A DNA stretch of 13,721 nucleotides from contig NZ_CAMLHF010000154.1 in assembly GCF_946479715.1 (NCBI RefSeq), positions 1-13,721 of the forward strand. Direction: 5' to 3'. The notes under the pieces were generated by a model, which was not told the origin of the DNA, ran no database searches, and worked only from the letters and a program-made list of their open reading frames with translations. This DNA comes from an uncultured Pedobacter sp. GTDB taxonomy: Bacteria > Bacteroidota > Bacteroidia > Sphingobacteriales > Sphingobacteriaceae. Positions 1 through 7,166 of the stretch are shown piece after piece (the stretch's first letter is position 1; the number at the start of each line of letters is the position of its first letter). The position numbers and the translations under genes were made by a program.

Positions 1-1821
1 TTTAAGCAATTCACTTGTAATCATATCCGTGTAGCCCAAACTAGTTTTGATGGTCAAACCATTAGCGAGGAGATAAGACAAATTAAGGTTTGATACCAAG
101 TTGCTTGTTTTGAACTGGTTAGTTCTCTGAAAGCCTCCCAAAGGATTATTGAATGTAGAAATACTATCGTGGGTAACTGAATTTGTTTCGATCCTGTTCC
201 AATTTATAGTACCATCAGGATTTCGCAATGCAGGTGAATTTGGTGGCAGACGCAATGCGGCTGCAGTACCATCGAGAACTGGTAGCTTATTATCATCATT
301 TTGATAATTTCCTGAAAACTGTATTTTAAATTTATTATTGTTTGACGAATGATCAAGACTTATTCCAAATGATGCCTTTTTGTCAGAAAGATCGACTGGC
401 AGTACATTAGTCTGTCGGTGATAGCCCCCATTTAAACGAAATAATGTATATGCGGTTCCCCCAGAAACTGATAGTTGTGCATCCGTATAATTGGCTGTAC
501 CTCCTAATAATTCTTTCTGCCAATCTGTATAGCGGTTCTGGTCATAAACCGTAAGATCGTAATTGGAATTTCTTTTAGTATCAGCAGGTGTCGGGATGGA
601 CAATCCATCATTGGTATAGGCTTCTCTACGCATGTCTAGATATTGTTGGGTATTGAGTAATTTCATTTTCTTACCTAACTTACCAATACCACTTTGAAGG
701 GTAAGATCAACTTTGACAGGTCCCGTCTTCCCCTTTTTTGTGGTGATTAATATTGCGCCATTAGCTGCGCGTGACCCATAAATTGCTGTCGCATCAGCAT
801 CTTTTAATACATCAATACTTTCAATATCCGCTGGGTTAAGGAAACTAAATGGGCTACCATTGCTACCAACTTCAGTCCCCGATCCACCTGATGATCCCAA
901 AACTATAGCTCGGTTAGGCAATACTTGCGATATATAAGGCACACCATCAACTACGTAAAAAGGATCATTACCAAAGTTCAAACTATTTTGGCCCTGAATT
1001 CTAACTGTAACACCTGCACCTGCGTATCCTGAATTTTGATTGATAAAAACACCAGGCGTACGACCTTGTAAGGCGAGAAGCGGATTGGTTACGGGTTGCT
1101 GTTCTATATCTTTTGATTTAATGCCACCAATGTTACCAGTTGTTAATCTCTTACTGGTCGTACCATAAGCAATGATTTGAATCTCATCAAGTTTGCTATC
1201 ACTCAACTCCAATGCAATGCTTCCCAGTTCCTTTTCAGCCATAATTTCCTTGTTTACGTACCCCATAAATGAAATAACTAATATTTCTCCTTCATCTAGC
1301 TTCTCCAAATAAAACTCTCCTTTGGCACTCGTGCTAAAACTTTTGCCAGTTGATTTCACTTTCACTGTCGCTCCTTGTAACGCCTTCCCCTCCTGATCCA
1401 CCACCCTACCATGCACGTCAATAGCAGCCCAGCGATCAGCCAGGCGTTCCAGAAAGGAGGACGTTTTCTTAGTTACCACTACAGCCTTATCCTTAATTCT
1501 ATATTCAAGTGGCTGGCCCTTAAATATTTTGTCTAAAACAACAGCTAATTCTTCATTATTAACATTAATGCTTACCGGCTTAGCTTTAGAAAGCAGCTCA
1601 ATGTTTACCAGAAAATCAACTCCGCTTTGCTTGTTAATCTTTTCGAAAATGCTCACCAGGCTTGCCTCCTTTTCGTTCAGTGTAATTTTCTGAGCAAAGG
1701 TTGATGCATTTACTTGCATCAAAAAAGCAGTCATAAGTATTAGCAGAATCTTCATAACCCTCAGAAATTGTTTGGTATAGCCCGGTTGCCTACACCATAA
1801 TCTTGTGTAAATTTTGTACAT
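1..1821 (-). CDS. SusC/RagA-like TonB-dependent receptor with STN signalling domain (C-terminus cut off by window edge)
   Basis: Outer-membrane receptor that, with a SusD-like lipoprotein, normally imports glycans or other large nutrients using TonB energy. About 607 residues are visible; the frame is still open at base 1, so much of the beta-barrel and any SusD gene lie outside. Order seen: long N-terminus (MYKIYT..., with a second Met at 1755 heading MKILLILMTAFLMQ), signal peptide ending near NASTFAQ (about residue 44), STN domain (about 45-116), carboxypeptidase-regulatory-like beta domain (about 135-205, VHGRVVDQEGKALQGATVKV), then the plug (from about 212) with LQGRTPGVFI, VRIQGQNSL, PFYVVDGVPY and DATAIYGSRAANGAI. 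I chose the 1821 start because Pedobacter SusC proteins commonly carry this extended leader; 1755 is possible. The STN domain implies signalling to the FecR protein encoded just upstream. Family assignment is secure; the substrate cannot be told. Confidence 0.95.
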   Translation of the reverse strand, partial: MYKIYTRLWCRQPGYTKQFLRVMKILLILMTAFLMQVNASTFAQKITLNEKEASLVSIFEKINKQSGVDFLVNIELLSKAKPVSINVNNEELAVVLDKIFKGQPLEYRIKDKAVVVTKKTSSFLERLADRWAAIDVHGRVVDQEGKALQGATVKVKSTGKSFSTSAKGEFYLEKLDEGEILVISFMGYVNKEIMAEKELGSIALELSDSKLDEIQIIAYGTTSKRLTTGNIGGIKSKDIEQQPVTNPLLALQGRTPGVFINQNSGYAGAGVTVRIQGQNSLNFGNDPFYVVDGVPYISQVLPNRAIVLGSSGGSGTEVGSNGSPFSFLNPADIESIDVLKDADATAIYGSRAANGAILITTKKGKTGPVKVDLTLQSGIGKLGKKMKLLNTQQYLDMRREAYTNDGLSIPTPADTKRNSNYDLTVYDQNRYTDWQKELLGGTANYTDAQLSVSGGTAYTLFRLNGGYHRQTNVLPVDLSDKKASFGISLDHSSNNNKFKIQFSGNYQNDDNKLPVLDGTAAALRLPPNSPALRNPDGTINWNRIETNSVTHDSISTFNNPLGGFQRTNQFKTSNLVSNLNLSYLLANGLTIKTSLGYTDMITSELLK

Positions 1822-1886
1822 TTGGTTGTTCGGTTTTAGTTGATTAATTGTTACATGCAATAGATTGGTAAATCAGAACTTTAGAT

Positions 1887-1909
1887 CAGAAGTGTCTCCA
1901 GCACTTCTG
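1887..1909. other. Hairpin in the fecR-susC intergenic gap
   Basis: An 8-bp perfect inverted repeat, CAGAAGTG (1887-1894) and CACTTCTG (1902-1909), encloses a 7-base loop. On the plus strand it is followed by a T-rich run (tctttctttttt), so it looks like an intrinsic terminator in the plus direction, although no plus-strand gene leads into it. In the minus-strand transcript it would be a stem in the leader between fecR and susC, preceded by the A-rich run. A role in setting susC expression relative to fecR is only inference. Confidence 0.45.
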
Positions 1910-1958
1910 GTCTTTCTTTTTTACCATGGTTTATTTCACAAGGGGATGATTATGGTTA

Positions 1959-3224
1959 TTATTGTTTTTCTACGTACACCTTCCTCCCTTCTATTCTAAA
2001 GTTTACTCCTCCCGTTAGTTTTATCAGTTCCAGTACAGATGAAAGCTTACGCTTTCTTTGTATTATTCCATTCATTATCATTGCCGGCTTTTTACCTTCG
2101 TAAACTATTTCTACATCGTACCAGTAGGCAAGTCTGTTTAGTATAGATTCGAGTTTTTCATTTCTGAATAGGAAATTGCCGTTTTTCCATGCAGTGGCTA
2201 CTTCTACGTCTACAGGCATGATTTTGAGGAATTGAGTGGTGACAACGGATTGTTCGCCCGGTTTTAGGATTGCGCTTTGGCCCTTGTCTCGAACCTTCCC
2301 GTCATCTCGACTATTGGAGAGATCTCTTGAAGTAGCATGACCAAGGGATCCCTCCGTTCCTCGGGATGACGGAGCAGATTGGTACGACGTAACCTTAACA
2401 CTTCCTTCAAGCAAGGTGGTTTTGGTTTCCTGCTCATAGGTGTAGCTGTTAATGTTAAAGTGCGTGCCTAATACCTCTACTTGTTGTTTGTCTGTTTGTA
2501 CGATAAATGGATGCGCTTTATCTTTAGCTACCTCAAAGTAGGCCTCGCCGCTTAGTTCAACTTTTCGGGTACCTAATCCTGTGAAAGTTGATGGGAATGA
2601 GAGTGAAGAAGCAGCGTTTAGCCATACTTTGGTGCCATCCGGCAATGTGATTTGATAGGTTCCTCCGCGAGGGGTAGCAACGCTCGTCATCGCGATCTTT
2701 CCGTCATCTCGACCCGCAGGGAGAGATCTCTTGTCTGTGCTATTCAAGAGGTTTCTCTCTGCGTTCGAAATGACGGCGGTGTTATCATTGTACTTCAAAC
2801 TAGAAGCGTCAATTATTACTCCGGTTTTAGCATCACTAAGTTGTATGGTTTTGCCGTTGGCAAGGGTTATGGTAGCGGTGTTTTTACCTGGGCCAATATC
2901 GTTAGCATAGTTCAAGGGATCTCTCCTATCGTCGAGATGACGAGGTGTGTAGTATGAGGTATAAAAGAAAACACCTAAGCCAACAACCAGAAGTATAGCA
3001 GCTGCCGCAGCAATACTTGGCCATATTTTATAAACACGAGGCTGTACTTTACTTTCTAAAGGCAGCTGGTTCCAGATGTCATATCCAACTTCATCAATTC
3101 GGTTCTCGTTTAGCTGAACCTCGTCTTTCAATTGGTAATACCACCTTTCCACAACTGCCTTTTCAGCAGGCGTACAAAGTCCTTTTCTGTATTTATCAAG
3201 TAATGTCTTAGCGTCCTTTTCCAT
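1959..3224 (-). CDS. FecR-family anti-sigma factor carrying palindrome-encoded insertions
   Basis: Inner-membrane regulator that holds an ECF sigma factor and passes the signal from the STN domain of its partner receptor. Order seen: cytoplasmic N-terminal domain (1-60), one membrane helix (about 68-90, AAAAAILLVVGLGVFF), periplasmic FecR domain (about 180-280, with TPRGGTYQITLPDGTKVWLN, GEAYFEVA and VEVLGTHFNIN), and a DUF4974-like C-terminal domain (about 350-420). At 421 residues it is longer than the roughly 350-390 usual for this family, and three stretches explain the excess: residues 95-104, about 150-174 and 285-308 are encoded by repeat DNA (see the repeat entries) and lie between domains. 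The peptide RDDGK occurs twice because of this. It sits directly upstream of the SusC-like gene on the same strand. No sigma gene adjoins it; the gene upstream encodes a beta-lactamase-like protein. Family call is firm; whether the swollen protein is functional is untested. Confidence 0.95.
   Translation of the reverse strand: MEKDAKTLLDKYRKGLCTPAEKAVVERWYYQLKDEVQLNENRIDEVGYDIWNQLPLESKVQPRVYKIWPSIAAAAAILLVVGLGVFFYTSYYTPRHLDDRRDPLNYANDIGPGKNTATITLANGKTIQLSDAKTGVIIDASSLKYNDNTAVISNAERNLLNSTDKRSLPAGRDDGKIAMTSVATPRGGTYQITLPDGTKVWLNAASSLSFPSTFTGLGTRKVELSGEAYFEVAKDKAHPFIVQTDKQQVEVLGTHFNINSYTYEQETKTTLLEGSVKVTSYQSAPSSRGTEGSLGHATSRDLSNSRDDGKVRDKGQSAILKPGEQSVVTTQFLKIMPVDVEVATAWKNGNFLFRNEKLESILNRLAYWYDVEIVYEGKKPAMIMNGIIQRKRKLSSVLELIKLTGGVNFRIEGRKVYVEKQ
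2300..2371. repeat. Full palindromic element inside fecR (copy B)
   Basis: A 72-bp imperfect palindrome: 30-base left arm (2300-2329, starting CGTCATCTCGAC and ending GATCTCTTG), 12-base loop (2330-2341), 30-base right arm (2342-2371, ending CGGGATGACG). Arm and loop sizes match the intergenic copy at 8326-8397. The length is a multiple of three (24 codons), and it encodes residues 285-308 of FecR, between the FecR domain and the C-terminal domain, with no stop codon. Confidence 0.85.
2702..2775. repeat. Full palindromic element inside fecR (copy C)
   Basis: Imperfect palindrome of 74 bp: left arm 2702-2733 (CGTCATCTCGACC... ending GATCTCTTG), 11-base loop 2734-2744, right arm 2745-2775 (starting CAAGAG, ending GAAATGACG). 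It encodes about residues 150-174 of FecR, just before the conserved VATPRGG motif. Its length is not a multiple of three, so the junctions must have absorbed a base difference or it decayed after insertion. A further arm-like fragment, CGTCATCGCGATC, lies alongside at 2685-2697. Confidence 0.8.
2913..2942. repeat. Half palindromic element (single arm) inside fecR (copy D)
   Basis: A 30-base solitary arm starting CAAGGGATCTCTCC and ending GTCGAGATGACG. It differs by a single base from the right arm of the intergenic copy (8368-8397), but no opposing arm lies nearby. It encodes ten residues (95-104, RHLDDRRDPL) immediately after the FecR membrane helix. It is either a remnant of a full element that lost one arm or a separate single-arm insertion. 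Confidence 0.8.
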
Positions 3225-3310
3225 TGGTTACAAAGAGGTTTATATTCCCTCATATATAACCAATACGGCTAACTAAGACCTAACAGGTAGAAGAAAATAA
3301 AAAAAGTACT

Positions 3311-4132
3311 TTACATGATTTTCAAATCCTTCATCACAGACCTGGTAATTCTCTTACGGCATTCGGAAAAATCGGCCCGGTTGTATTTTCGATCTTGCAG
3401 TAATCTTGTTGCAAAGAAATAGATCTCATTTTGTTTTTCCACATAACCAACCCACCAACCTGTGTTGATCTCATCTGCCATCGTCCATCCCGTTTTTGAC
3501 CGGATAGTATAATTTTGATTTTGTTCCGTGATCATTACCCGCTTTACGATATCCAGATTCCTTTTAGAAAACGGAAGTTTCCCCTCGTACAGCTTGTTAA
3601 GAAATTCAACCTGGCCAACCGGTGAAATACCCAGAGGCCCGAAGTTCCAAAAGTCTGCACCCGGTTCCGAAAGTTCTACATTGCCATACCTACATTGGGT
3701 TAGGTATCTTTTGTATATTCTTCTGTCAATCTTTTTTGCAAGTTCTATAAATGCCCAGCCTGCAGAAACTTCAAATGCTTTCTTTACACTTATATCATGG
3801 TAAATCTCAGGTCTGTATCCGTATTTTGCAGTATCAGTTTTTCCCGGCCACTTAACTGTGTAGTTCTCATCTGATATGGTTCCGGTCTCCAGGGCAATCA
3901 GCATATTAATGATTTTGAATGTAGAAGCAGGCAAGGTTTCCTTCCTCGTGTTAATGGTATCGGAAAGGATCCATTGCTGCTTTTTGTAATCATAAATTGC
4001 GATAGCACCCTCCACACCACATTCATCAAAATATTTTTTGAAATCAGGACGAATGATGGTCTGTTTTGACTGACAAAACACTACCGGGCTAATTACTAGC
4101 ATGGATAAGGCGACTAAAAGGAATCTTTTCAT
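3311..4132 (-). CDS. Class D (OXA-like) beta-lactamase-family protein
   Basis: Predicted periplasmic serine enzyme that would hydrolyse beta-lactams, or a related penicillin-binding protein. Using the start at 4132, the signal peptide MKRFLLVALSMLVISPVVFC is followed by the class D motifs: S70-T-F-K73 (nucleophile and carbamylated lysine), S123-A-G125 where the family has S-x-V, Y149-G-N151, W162, and K213-T-G215, then GWWVGYVE. The 273-residue length fits OXA enzymes. The replacement of the conserved valine by glycine is unusual and may alter the lysine pocket. An in-frame ATG at 4150 would overlap the end of the upstream dioxygenase gene by 14 bases; I prefer 4132, five bases beyond that gene's stop, because it gives a normal signal peptide. 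The two genes are probably co-transcribed and translationally coupled. Activity against any drug cannot be inferred from sequence. Confidence 0.88.
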   Translation of the reverse strand: MKRFLLVALSMLVISPVVFCQSKQTIIRPDFKKYFDECGVEGAIAIYDYKKQQWILSDTINTRKETLPASTFKIINMLIALETGTISDENYTVKWPGKTDTAKYGYRPEIYHDISVKKAFEVSAGWAFIELAKKIDRRIYKRYLTQCRYGNVELSEPGADFWNFGPLGISPVGQVEFLNKLYEGKLPFSKRNLDIVKRVMITEQNQNYTIRSKTGWTMADEINTGWWVGYVEKQNEIYFFATRLLQDRKYNRADFSECRKRITRSVMKDLKIM

Positions 4133-4136
4133 TTTT

Positions 4137-4913
4137 TTAAAAATACACATTTCTTATAGCTTCCTCTACCGGACTACATGGGTCTGTGCTAGTAATATCA
4201 AAACTGCTCCTAAGTAACAGCGGTGGTTGTGCCATAAACTTAGGCACCTTGCCACGATGTTGCTGCGCAGCATGAACCAGAAACGGATGACAAAGGTATA
4301 CCGTACCGGCCTTGCCCACAGCCAAAACTTCCTCTCTCTTGGGCAATTCCGGCAACCTCTTTGCCAGTTCCATAAAAGACAACCCTTCCTCACCCTCTGG
4401 TTTCAGCAATCTGGCAACATCCAGATGTGAACCCTTTAAAATCCTGGTTGGCGCATCTGTCTCCCCTACATCCGAAAACAGAAAGAGCATCAGCAAGCCA
4501 CGCCCTTTTGAATATACATTGATTCGGGCAGCGAAAAAGTCATTGGGATCCGCACCGGCAAAGCCGGCATCTACGTGCCAGCCGGTATCACCCGAATCAA
4601 CTTCTGAGGGGAAACGAACTGGAAAAGCACCCATGCTCATGCAGGGTATCCATTTATCTTTACCAACCAGCTGATCGAATGCAGCATGAAGAACAGGAGT
4701 ATTAGCTGCCTTTATAAATGGCTCCTGAGTATACATACCCAGCCACACCACCGGCTTCGTCCACGTGGTATTGTCATTAGGATCAGCGGGAATGTCTTTC
4801 CAAAGAATATTTCTAGCCTCAGCGGCAAGATCAGCAGAAAAAGCGTTATCAATACGGACAAAGCCGTCTGTAATAAAAGATTGTATTTGTTGTGGATTTA
4901 AGATGTTGTGCAT
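4137..4913 (-). CDS. Phytanoyl-CoA dioxygenase (PhyH) family Fe(II)/2-oxoglutarate oxygenase
   Basis: Cytoplasmic non-haem iron oxygenase of 258 residues. The iron-binding facial triad is visible: H113-V-D115 in GWHVDAGF and distal H224 in LCHPFLVHAAQQHRG. R230 or K235 is the likely 2-oxoglutarate anchor. In human phytanoyl-CoA hydroxylase the same HxD...H layout is established, with an arginine 11 residues after the last histidine; here that position is K235. No signal peptide or membrane segment is seen. The PhyH family is broad (lipid, halogenation and natural-product chemistry), so the substrate is unknown. The gene is followed by the beta-lactamase-like gene with almost no gap and is divergent from the reductase gene at 5134. 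ATG at 4913 is the only sensible start. Confidence 0.88.
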   Translation of the reverse strand: MHNILNPQQIQSFITDGFVRIDNAFSADLAAEARNILWKDIPADPNDNTTWTKPVVWLGMYTQEPFIKAANTPVLHAAFDQLVGKDKWIPCMSMGAFPVRFPSEVDSGDTGWHVDAGFAGADPNDFFAARINVYSKGRGLLMLFLFSDVGETDAPTRILKGSHLDVARLLKPEGEEGLSFMELAKRLPELPKREEVLAVGKAGTVYLCHPFLVHAAQQHRGKVPKFMAQPPLLLRSSFDITSTDPCSPVEEAIRNVYF

Positions 4914-4946
4914 AATGTTTTATATAAAAATTCAGACAATAAAGAA

Positions 4947-4969
4947 TTAGTGTCCCTCCGGGACATTAG
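4947..4969. other. Short hairpin in the leader of the PhyH-family gene
   Basis: TGTCCC (4951-4956) and GGGACA (4960-4965) form a perfect 6-bp stem with a TCC loop. Four further pairs, including G-U wobbles, extend it to 4947-4969. It lies 34 bases upstream of the minus-strand start at 4913, within the 220-bp divergent gap 4914-5133. No U-run follows, so it is not an obvious terminator. The rest of the gap is AT-rich, with no gene seen. Confidence 0.3.
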
Positions 4970-5082
4970 CCTTATACGACTTGAAAATTTATATTATAAC
5001 ATTACGGTCATTCTCATACAGCAAATATATAAATTTTTCTTCTGTTGTCGCAAACGCCCCCTCAATAAGTCGTTTTTGCAGG

Positions 5083-5113
5083 TTTTCTACTCCATCCCTC
5101 CAGGTTAACTTTG
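5083..5113 (+). promoter_or_regulatory. Probable Bacteroidetes-type promoter for the reductase-VOC operon
   Basis: TAACTTTG at 5106-5113 matches the Bacteroidetes -7 consensus TAnnTTTG exactly. A weak TTTT (5083-5086) sits 19 bases upstream, where the TTTG -33 element would be. Transcription would begin about 14 bases before the ATG at 5134. Confidence 0.45.
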
Positions 5114-5133
5114 GATATACAAAAACACTAACT

Positions 5134-5652
5134 ATGAAAACAATCATTTACCTCGCTGCCTCTGCCAATGGCCTGGTCAGCAATAACAGAAACGTACCCG
5201 ACTGGTTATCCCAGGAATACGGTCAAGGCTTTATGACGATCAGTCAGCGCACACAGGCCGTGATCATGGGAAAAACAACCTATAATGTACTTGCACCAGA
5301 CTACCTCCCTATAAAAGAAGGTTCGCTGGTTGTACTCACTCACGATACCAAGGCCGAACCTGCTCAATCCAATGTATTGTTTACAGAAGACAGTCCTGAA
5401 AAAATCATAGAACAGCTCGCTGCCAAAGGACACACAGAAGCGGTAATTATAGGAGGTACGCAAACCGTAACTGCATTTATCAAAGCTGGCCTGGTAAATG
5501 AAATCATACTTGTAGTAGAACCGGTAATATTTGGCAGCGGACTACCATTGCTCAAAGGCATCGAAGAAGCGGAATATCAACTATCCCTGCTCGATGTAAA
5601 CAAATTGAACAACAATACTGTTCAATTACATTATTCAGTAACAAACAATTAA
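5134..5652 (+). CDS. RibD C-terminal/dihydrofolate reductase-like family protein
   Basis: A 172-residue stand-alone reductase-fold protein of the type usually annotated as dihydrofolate reductase family. It begins MKTIIYLAASANGLVS, followed by VIMGKTTYNVL (the MGRxTY-like nucleotide-binding motif), VVLTHD, the glycine-rich VIIGGTQTV and LVVEPVIFGSGLPLL. The last three are typical of RibD_C proteins, which bind NADPH. The frame is open back to 4981, but ATG 5134 starts the conserved first beta-strand and follows a promoter-like box, so the longer version is unlikely. The VOC gene starts 20 bases after its stop, so the two probably form an operon. Its true substrate is unknown; RibD_C homologues of this size are not normally the housekeeping DHFR. 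Confidence 0.88.
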   Translation: MKTIIYLAASANGLVSNNRNVPDWLSQEYGQGFMTISQRTQAVIMGKTTYNVLAPDYLPIKEGSLVVLTHDTKAEPAQSNVLFTEDSPEKIIEQLAAKGHTEAVIIGGTQTVTAFIKAGLVNEIILVVEPVIFGSGLPLLKGIEEAEYQLSLLDVNKLNNNTVQLHYSVTNN

Positions 5653-5672
5653 TCATTATAAAACTAAATACG

Positions 5673-6068
5673 ATGAGACCAACAAAAATATGGGCCAATC
5701 TGGGCGTAAAAGACGTAATAGCAACCAGGAAATTCTATAGCGCACTGGGGTTTAAACCCAATGAGGGTTTTGATAAAACCGATGAATTAACCAGCTTCCT
5801 GATCGGCAATGATGACTTTATTGTACATTTTTTCGAAAAAGAATCCCTGAAAAAAGCAATGGAAGGCGAACTAGCAGATCTGACCAAAGGAAACGAAATC
5901 ATCTTTACACTTTGGGCAGACAATAAGGAAGAAGCCGATAAATGGGCAGCAGAAGTCCGGAATGCAGGCGGAACGATCTTTAGTGAACCAGCTGAATTTG
6001 GCCCCGGCTACTACGGCTTTGGCTTTTCAGACCCCGACGGACACAAATGGAATGTATTTAACTGTTAA
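5673..6068 (+). CDS. VOC-superfamily (glyoxalase/bleomycin-resistance fold) protein
   Basis: A 131-residue cytoplasmic protein with the beta-alpha-beta-beta-beta signature twice: WANLGVKDVIATRKFYSALGF at the start of the first module, and EEADKWAAEVRNAGGTIFSEPAEFGPGYYGFGFSDPDGHKWNV in the second (positions about 91-130). The closing SDPDGHKWNVF motif is characteristic of VOC dioxygenases, lyases and bleomycin-binding proteins. The usual N-terminal metal histidine is replaced (WANLGV), so a metal-free binding role is possible. It is the second gene of a likely operon with the RibD_C-like gene and is followed at once by a strong hairpin. Substrate unknown. Confidence 0.85.
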   Translation: MRPTKIWANLGVKDVIATRKFYSALGFKPNEGFDKTDELTSFLIGNDDFIVHFFEKESLKKAMEGELADLTKGNEIIFTLWADNKEEADKWAAEVRNAGGTIFSEPAEFGPGYYGFGFSDPDGHKWNVFNC

Positions 6069-6098
6069 AGTAAACAGGGCATAATGCCCTGTTTACTT
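6068..6098. terminator. Strong bidirectional terminator between convergent genes
   Basis: Near-perfect inverted repeat with 15-base arms (6068-6082, AAGTAAACAGGGCAT; 6084-6098, its reverse complement) around one central base. It starts in the stop codon of the VOC gene and sits just before the end of the convergent alcohol dehydrogenase gene. The flanking sequence is AT-rich in both directions, so it can serve both transcripts. Confidence 0.85.
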
Positions 6099-6104
6099 CT
6101 AATA

Positions 6105-7166
6105 CTAATTATTCTTTAAAGACCCCATATCAATCACAAACCGATAACGCACATCGCTCTTCAACATACGCTCATACGCCTCATTAATCTCCTGCATCTT
6201 AATCACCTCAATCTCCGAAACAATATTATGTTCACCGCAGAAATCAAGCATCTCCTGTGTTTCGGCAATTCCGCCAATTAACGATCCCGCAACAGATTTC
6301 CTGCCCATAATCATAGGTACAGAGTTAAGCAGCGGATCAAGTCCTCCCAAATAACCTACCAGTACCAGTGTACCATTTATGTTCAATGTAGGCACATACT
6401 CATTTAAGTCATGCACATAAGGAACGGTATCAACAATCAAATCAAATTTTCCTGCCACCTGTTGCATCTGTGCCGGATCTGTAGAGATAATCACCTGATC
6501 TGCTCCCAATTCAAGTGCATCTTTTTCTTTTCCTGGCGATCGTGAAAATAGCGTTACATGCGCGCCAAGTGCTTTGGCTAATTTGATAGCCATATGCCCT
6601 AACCCACCTAAACCCACAACAGCAACAGTACTGTCTTTTCCAACTTTCCAGTGTCTTAATGGCGACCAGGTGGTAATTCCTGCGCATAGTAACGGTGCTA
6701 CAGCCGCCAGATCAAGGTTTTCAGGCACCTTTAAAACGAAGTGCTCATCTACCACAACTTTTTCAGAGTAACCGCCAAAAGTGCGTCCACCCAAATGTTT
6801 GTCCTTTCCGTTATAAGTTCCCACAAAGCCGGGAATACAATATTGCTCCAGGTCTTGCTTACAGCTGGCACATTCCCTGCAAGAGTCTACTAAACACCCT
6901 ACCGCAGCCAGATCACCTACCTTGAATTTGCTTACTTCAGATCCTACTTTGGTAACCCTGCCAACTATTTCATGACCGGGAACTGCGGGGTAAACAGTCC
7001 CTCCCCAATCGTTTCTGGCAGTATGCAGGTCCGAGTGGCATACCCCGCAAAACAGAATGTCGATCTCCACATCTTTAGCCGTCGCTTCCCTCCTGTCAAT
7101 ACTCAATTGTTTCAATGGCGCTTCAGCCGACTGAGTGCCATATGCTTTTACTTCAAACTTTTCCAT
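6105..7166 (-). CDS. Zinc-dependent NAD(P) alcohol dehydrogenase (cinnamyl-alcohol-dehydrogenase/YahK-like)
   Basis: Medium-chain dehydrogenase/reductase of 353 residues that interconverts aldehydes and alcohols in the cytoplasm. Catalytic-zinc ligands are C43 (GVCHSDLH), H65-E66 (PGHEIVG) and C161. The structural zinc cluster is C96, C99, C102 and C110 (CRECASCKQDLEQYC). The Rossmann motif is GLGGLG (185-190), followed by ALGAHVTLFSRS; the serines after the beta-strand suggest NADP(H) preference, as in YahK-type enzymes. The domain order is complete. Its ATG overlaps the stop of the cupin gene in a TAATG, so the pair is co-transcribed and translationally coupled, with the cupin gene first. 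The likely role is broad aldehyde reduction; the exact substrate is not evident. Confidence 0.93.
   Translation of the reverse strand: MEKFEVKAYGTQSAEAPLKQLSIDRREATAKDVEIDILFCGVCHSDLHTARNDWGGTVYPAVPGHEIVGRVTKVGSEVSKFKVGDLAAVGCLVDSCRECASCKQDLEQYCIPGFVGTYNGKDKHLGGRTFGGYSEKVVVDEHFVLKVPENLDLAAVAPLLCAGITTWSPLRHWKVGKDSTVAVVGLGGLGHMAIKLAKALGAHVTLFSRSPGKEKDALELGADQVIISTDPAQMQQVAGKFDLIVDTVPYVHDLNEYVPTLNINGTLVLVGYLGGLDPLLNSVPMIMGRKSVAGSLIGGIAETQEMLDFCGEHNIVSEIEVIKMQEINEAYERMLKSDVRYRFVIDMGSLKNN

Noticed and set aside
84..84. SusC frame as a pseudogene because it has no stop in the window
   Set aside because: The frame runs open to base 1 with normal receptor sequence; it is simply cut by the window edge.
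2652..2957. Plus-strand reading frame of 101 codons inside fecR
   Set aside because: It is antisense to well-conserved FecR domains, is partly made of the palindromic repeats, and has no recognisable protein features.
4981..5133. 51-codon N-terminal extension of the DHFR-like protein
   Set aside because: The extension has no family similarity, and an exact promoter -7 box lies inside it just before ATG 5134.
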